DNA of 64,000 nt from Flavobacterium sp. 20NA77.7 (GTDB lineage: Bacteria; Bacteroidota; Bacteroidia; Flavobacteriales; Flavobacteriaceae). Below are positions 61,694 to 64,000 of this stretch, in pieces (within the stretch, counting starts at the first letter, position 1; every line of letters begins with the position of its first letter). The position numbers were made by a program, and so were the translations under genes. Under the pieces are notes generated by a model. That model was not told where the DNA came from and ran no database searches. It was given only the letters and a program-made list of their open reading frames with translations. Location of the stretch: positions 1,302,001-1,366,000 of the forward strand of contig NZ_CP133721.1 in the NCBI RefSeq assembly GCF_031326205.1. Direction: 5' to 3'.

Positions 61694-64000
61694 ATGTTAT
61701 CAAAAAAAATAATTAGTCTTGTTACCCTTTTATTTTGTACCACATTACTGGCACAAACTTCTTTCAAAAAAGCGGTTGTAACAGGTAAAGTAATTGACAA
61801 AACAACTTCCAAACCGATGGAGTTTGTTACACTTTCGGCCTATAAGTCTGACACAAACAAATTAATTACAGGAACAGCAACAGACGGTAATGGTAATTTT
61901 TCATTAGAAGTAACTAACGGCATTTATAATATTAAGTTTGAATATATGGGGTATAAAACTAATACCCTAAATCAGCAAAATATTGCAGGCGACACAAATT
62001 TGGGCAATATTTTGCTTGAAGAAGATGCAAAGGAAATTGAAGTCGTTGAAATTAGAGCAGAAAAAACAACTGTTGAAATTAAACTAGACAAAAAAGTATA
62101 TAACTTAGGAAAAGACCTAATGGTTAAAGGAGGAACAGTAAGTGATGTATTAGACAATATTCCTTCTGTAACTGTTGATGTTGAAGGAACAATAAGCCTA
62201 AGAGGAAATGAAAATGTAAAAGTATTAATTGACGGAAAACCATCTAATGCAATTAGTATTAATGATGCCTTAAAAATGTTACCAGCAGATGCCGTAGATA
62301 AAGTGGAAGTAATTACAAATCCTTCAGCACGTTATGACGCAGAAGGAGGAGCAGGAATCTTAAATATTGTCTTAAAAAAAGGAAAAATAAAAGGTTTTAA
62401 TGGAACTTTAATTGCGACTACAGGTATTCCAGACAATCATGGAATAAATGGAACTTTAAATTACAAAACAGGTAAAATCAACCTATTTACTATACAAGGG
62501 TATACCTATAAAAGTAATCCGGGCTTTTCTGATGTAGAAACAAAATATTTAAACCCAGACAATTCTGCAAATAGATATATTGACGAAAACAGAGACAATT
62601 CAAGAATCAATAAAGGCTATAATGGTGGTTTTGGATTAGATTGGTTTATTGACAAATCTACCACCTGGACAAATGGATTTAATTATAGAAAAAACAAGGG
62701 AACTAATGAAGAAGATGTAGATTACTATAATTATGATGCCAATAGAATATATACTTTTTACAGAAACAGATTAAATCTTGAAAAGCAACTTGAAGATAAC
62801 ATCGAGTTTAATTCTAATTTTATTAAAAACTTTAAAAAATCTGGTCACAAATTAACAGCTGACGTATCCATTTCAGAAAGTAAAAATTTTAGCAATTCCG
62901 TTATCTATGATAATTCTACCCTTTCTTCAACTACAACAATTGATGACACTAAGAATAATCAAAAACAAAAGAGAACATTAATCCAAACAGATTATGTGTT
63001 TCCTATAAATGATGTTTTTCAACTTGAAGCAGGCTATAGAGGAAATTTTCTAAATCAAAACACAGATTATGCTGTACTTAATAATGGCGTAATTAATACC
63101 TCTTTTACAAATGTATTAGAATATATTGAACATGTAAATGCCTTGTATACTCAAATGGGTATTAAAGTAAACAAATTAAGTATGTTATATGGTTTACGTT
63201 TTGAAGATTCAAATATAGAAATCAACCAATTAACGTCTTCACAATTTAAAACCAAAAAATATACTAATTTTTTCCCAAGCGCGTTCTTTACTTATGAGTT
63301 AGGTGATGATACTAATTTATCCTTAAATTATAGTAAAAGAATTAATCGTCCACGTGGAAGACAAATTAATCCGTTTAGCACGTATTCGAGTAACATTAAT
63401 CTCTTTAGAGGAAATCCAGATTTAAATCCTTCACTAACTGATGCGGTAGACTTGGGATTCCTTAAAAAAATGGGAAAAATAACACTAAGCACATCCGTTT
63501 ATTATAACTATACTAAAAATTCGGCTCAACATGTACGTTATGTAGAAGGTTTAAACGAAAATGGCATTCCTATTACTACCATGAGTTTTGTAAACATTGG
63601 AGAAGAAAATAGATCTGGGTTTGAGTTCACATTAAATTATATACCCTATAAATGGTGGAAGTTAAATAGTAATTTAAATGTATTTAGAACCGAAACTAAA
63701 GGTAATTTTTCATATACTTATGTAGATAATACAAATACAAGTATTACTAAAACACAAAACCTTGACAACACTGCATCAAGTTGGTTTACAAGATTAAATT
63801 CCAAAATCACGTTTCCAAATAAAATTGATTGGCAAACCAACGTAACCTACAATGGTTCTCAACGAACAGCACAAGGCATGGTTAAAGGCATTTTTGCTAT
63901 GAATTTAGCCTTTAGTAAAGACATCATGAAAGATAAAGCCACTATTTCTTTAAATGTAAATGATGTATTTAATTCTAGAATTAGACGTATGCAAACGTAT
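61694..64000 (+). CDS. Outer-membrane beta-barrel family (TonB-dependent receptor-like) protein, partial
   Basis: The first 769 codons of a gene that runs off the right edge with no stop in the window. It begins with a signal (MLSKKIISLVTLLFCTTLLAQ) and a carboxypeptidase-regulatory-like domain (VVTGKVIDKTTSKPMEFVTLSAY). A plug domain follows (VSDVLDNIPSVTVDVEGTISLRGNENVKVLIDGKPS, then ITNPSARYDAEGGAGILNIVLKKG). The long barrel uses aromatic-rich strands (e.g. LNYSKRINRPRGRQINPF; NLFRGNPDLNPS). This matches the OMP_b-brl_3 outer-membrane barrel family. The ligand is unknown; no SusD partner is visible upstream. Confidence 0.85.
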   Translation, partial: MLSKKIISLVTLLFCTTLLAQTSFKKAVVTGKVIDKTTSKPMEFVTLSAYKSDTNKLITGTATDGNGNFSLEVTNGIYNIKFEYMGYKTNTLNQQNIAGDTNLGNILLEEDAKEIEVVEIRAEKTTVEIKLDKKVYNLGKDLMVKGGTVSDVLDNIPSVTVDVEGTISLRGNENVKVLIDGKPSNAISINDALKMLPADAVDKVEVITNPSARYDAEGGAGILNIVLKKGKIKGFNGTLIATTGIPDNHGINGTLNYKTGKINLFTIQGYTYKSNPGFSDVETKYLNPDNSANRYIDENRDNSRINKGYNGGFGLDWFIDKSTTWTNGFNYRKNKGTNEEDVDYYNYDANRIYTFYRNRLNLEKQLEDNIEFNSNFIKNFKKSGHKLTADVSISESKNFSNSVIYDNSTLSSTTTIDDTKNNQKQKRTLIQTDYVFPINDVFQLEAGYRGNFLNQNTDYAVLNNGVINTSFTNVLEYIEHVNALYTQMGIKVNKLSMLYGLRFEDSNIEINQLTSSQFKTKKYTNFFPSAFFTYELGDDTNLSLNYSKRINRPRGRQINPFSTYSSNINLFRGNPDLNPSLTDAVDLGFLKKMGKITLSTSVYYNYTKNSAQHVRYVEGLNENGIPITTMSFVNIGEENRSGFEFTLNYIPYKWWKLNSNLNVFRTETKGNFSYTYVDNTNTSITKTQNLDNTASSWFTRLNSKITFPNKIDWQTNVTYNGSQRTAQGMVKGIFAMNLAFSKDIMKDKATISLNVNDVFNSRIRRMQTY

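Overview
The window comes from an AT-rich member of the Bacteroidota, most probably Flavobacteriaceae. The evidence is TAnnTTTG-type -7 promoter boxes, a type IX secretion sorting domain, a type B L31, a long RelA/SpoT followed by a Fur-like gene and purA, DUF349, OstA-like and SelO genes, and many short signal peptides ending in Q. No species can be named from this sequence alone. Most of the window is ordinary chromosomal housekeeping with short operons.

Layout. 0-3.6 kb: a truncated exported protein, a DUF2490 barrel and a PiT/DUF47 phosphate uptake pair behind a possible Pho-box. 3.7-4.0 kb: RNase P RNA. 4.2-7.6 kb: dnaX, whose reading frame breaks at a run of ten A residues, then an acyl-CoA carboxylase beta subunit. 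7.7-10.5 kb: an accessory insertion. 10.6-18.6 kb: msrB, then a small surface-glycan gene group (two glycosyltransferases, flippase, sugar aminotransferase, acetyltransferase) and a gliding/T9SS-type exported protein. 18.7-26 kb: two amidohydrolase-family exported proteins, an rRNA/tRNA methyltransferase and a serine hydrolase. 26-38.1 kb: rel/spoT, fur-like, purA, an OstA-like protein, an aminotransferase, a TPR protein, DedA, aroE and DUF349. 38.2-41.5 kb: a second accessory region with a decayed tyrosine recombinase and small lipoprotein genes. 41.6-49.3 kb: SIMPL, rhomboid, lipid A-type acyltransferase, class V aminotransferase, SelO, SRPBCC, a GlmU-like protein and L31. 49.5-57.6 kb: an AraC-type regulator divergent from a five-gene carbohydrate operon (2OG-Fe dioxygenase, TIM-barrel isomerase, sugar symporter, GH92, GH127). 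57.7-64 kb: M1 peptidase, MenE-like ligase, CPBP protease, ArsC-like protein and the start of an outer-membrane beta-barrel receptor.

The most interesting part is a pair of integron-like cassette loci. At both, a 13-base motif GCATATAAAYGAG ends exactly at a G^TT junction. The bases after the junction are the reverse complement of the first bases of a hairpin element at the far end of the inserted unit, as expected for integron gene cassettes (R'' and R' boxes of attC). The second locus lies about 100 bases downstream of a broken tyrosine recombinase gene. The cassette at 7996-10488 carries three genes that look like a membrane-lipid modification unit: an Lgt-fold protein lacking key Lgt residues, a cysteine-rich radical SAM enzyme resembling the archaeal tetraether lipid synthase family, and a 60-residue two-helix membrane protein. 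This is the best candidate for an undescribed system in the window; its function is inference.

A second point of interest is dnaX: the zero frame stops just after the A-run, giving a 361-residue gamma-like protein, while the tau-specific domains continue in the -1 frame. This is either programmed slippage or a homopolymer error.
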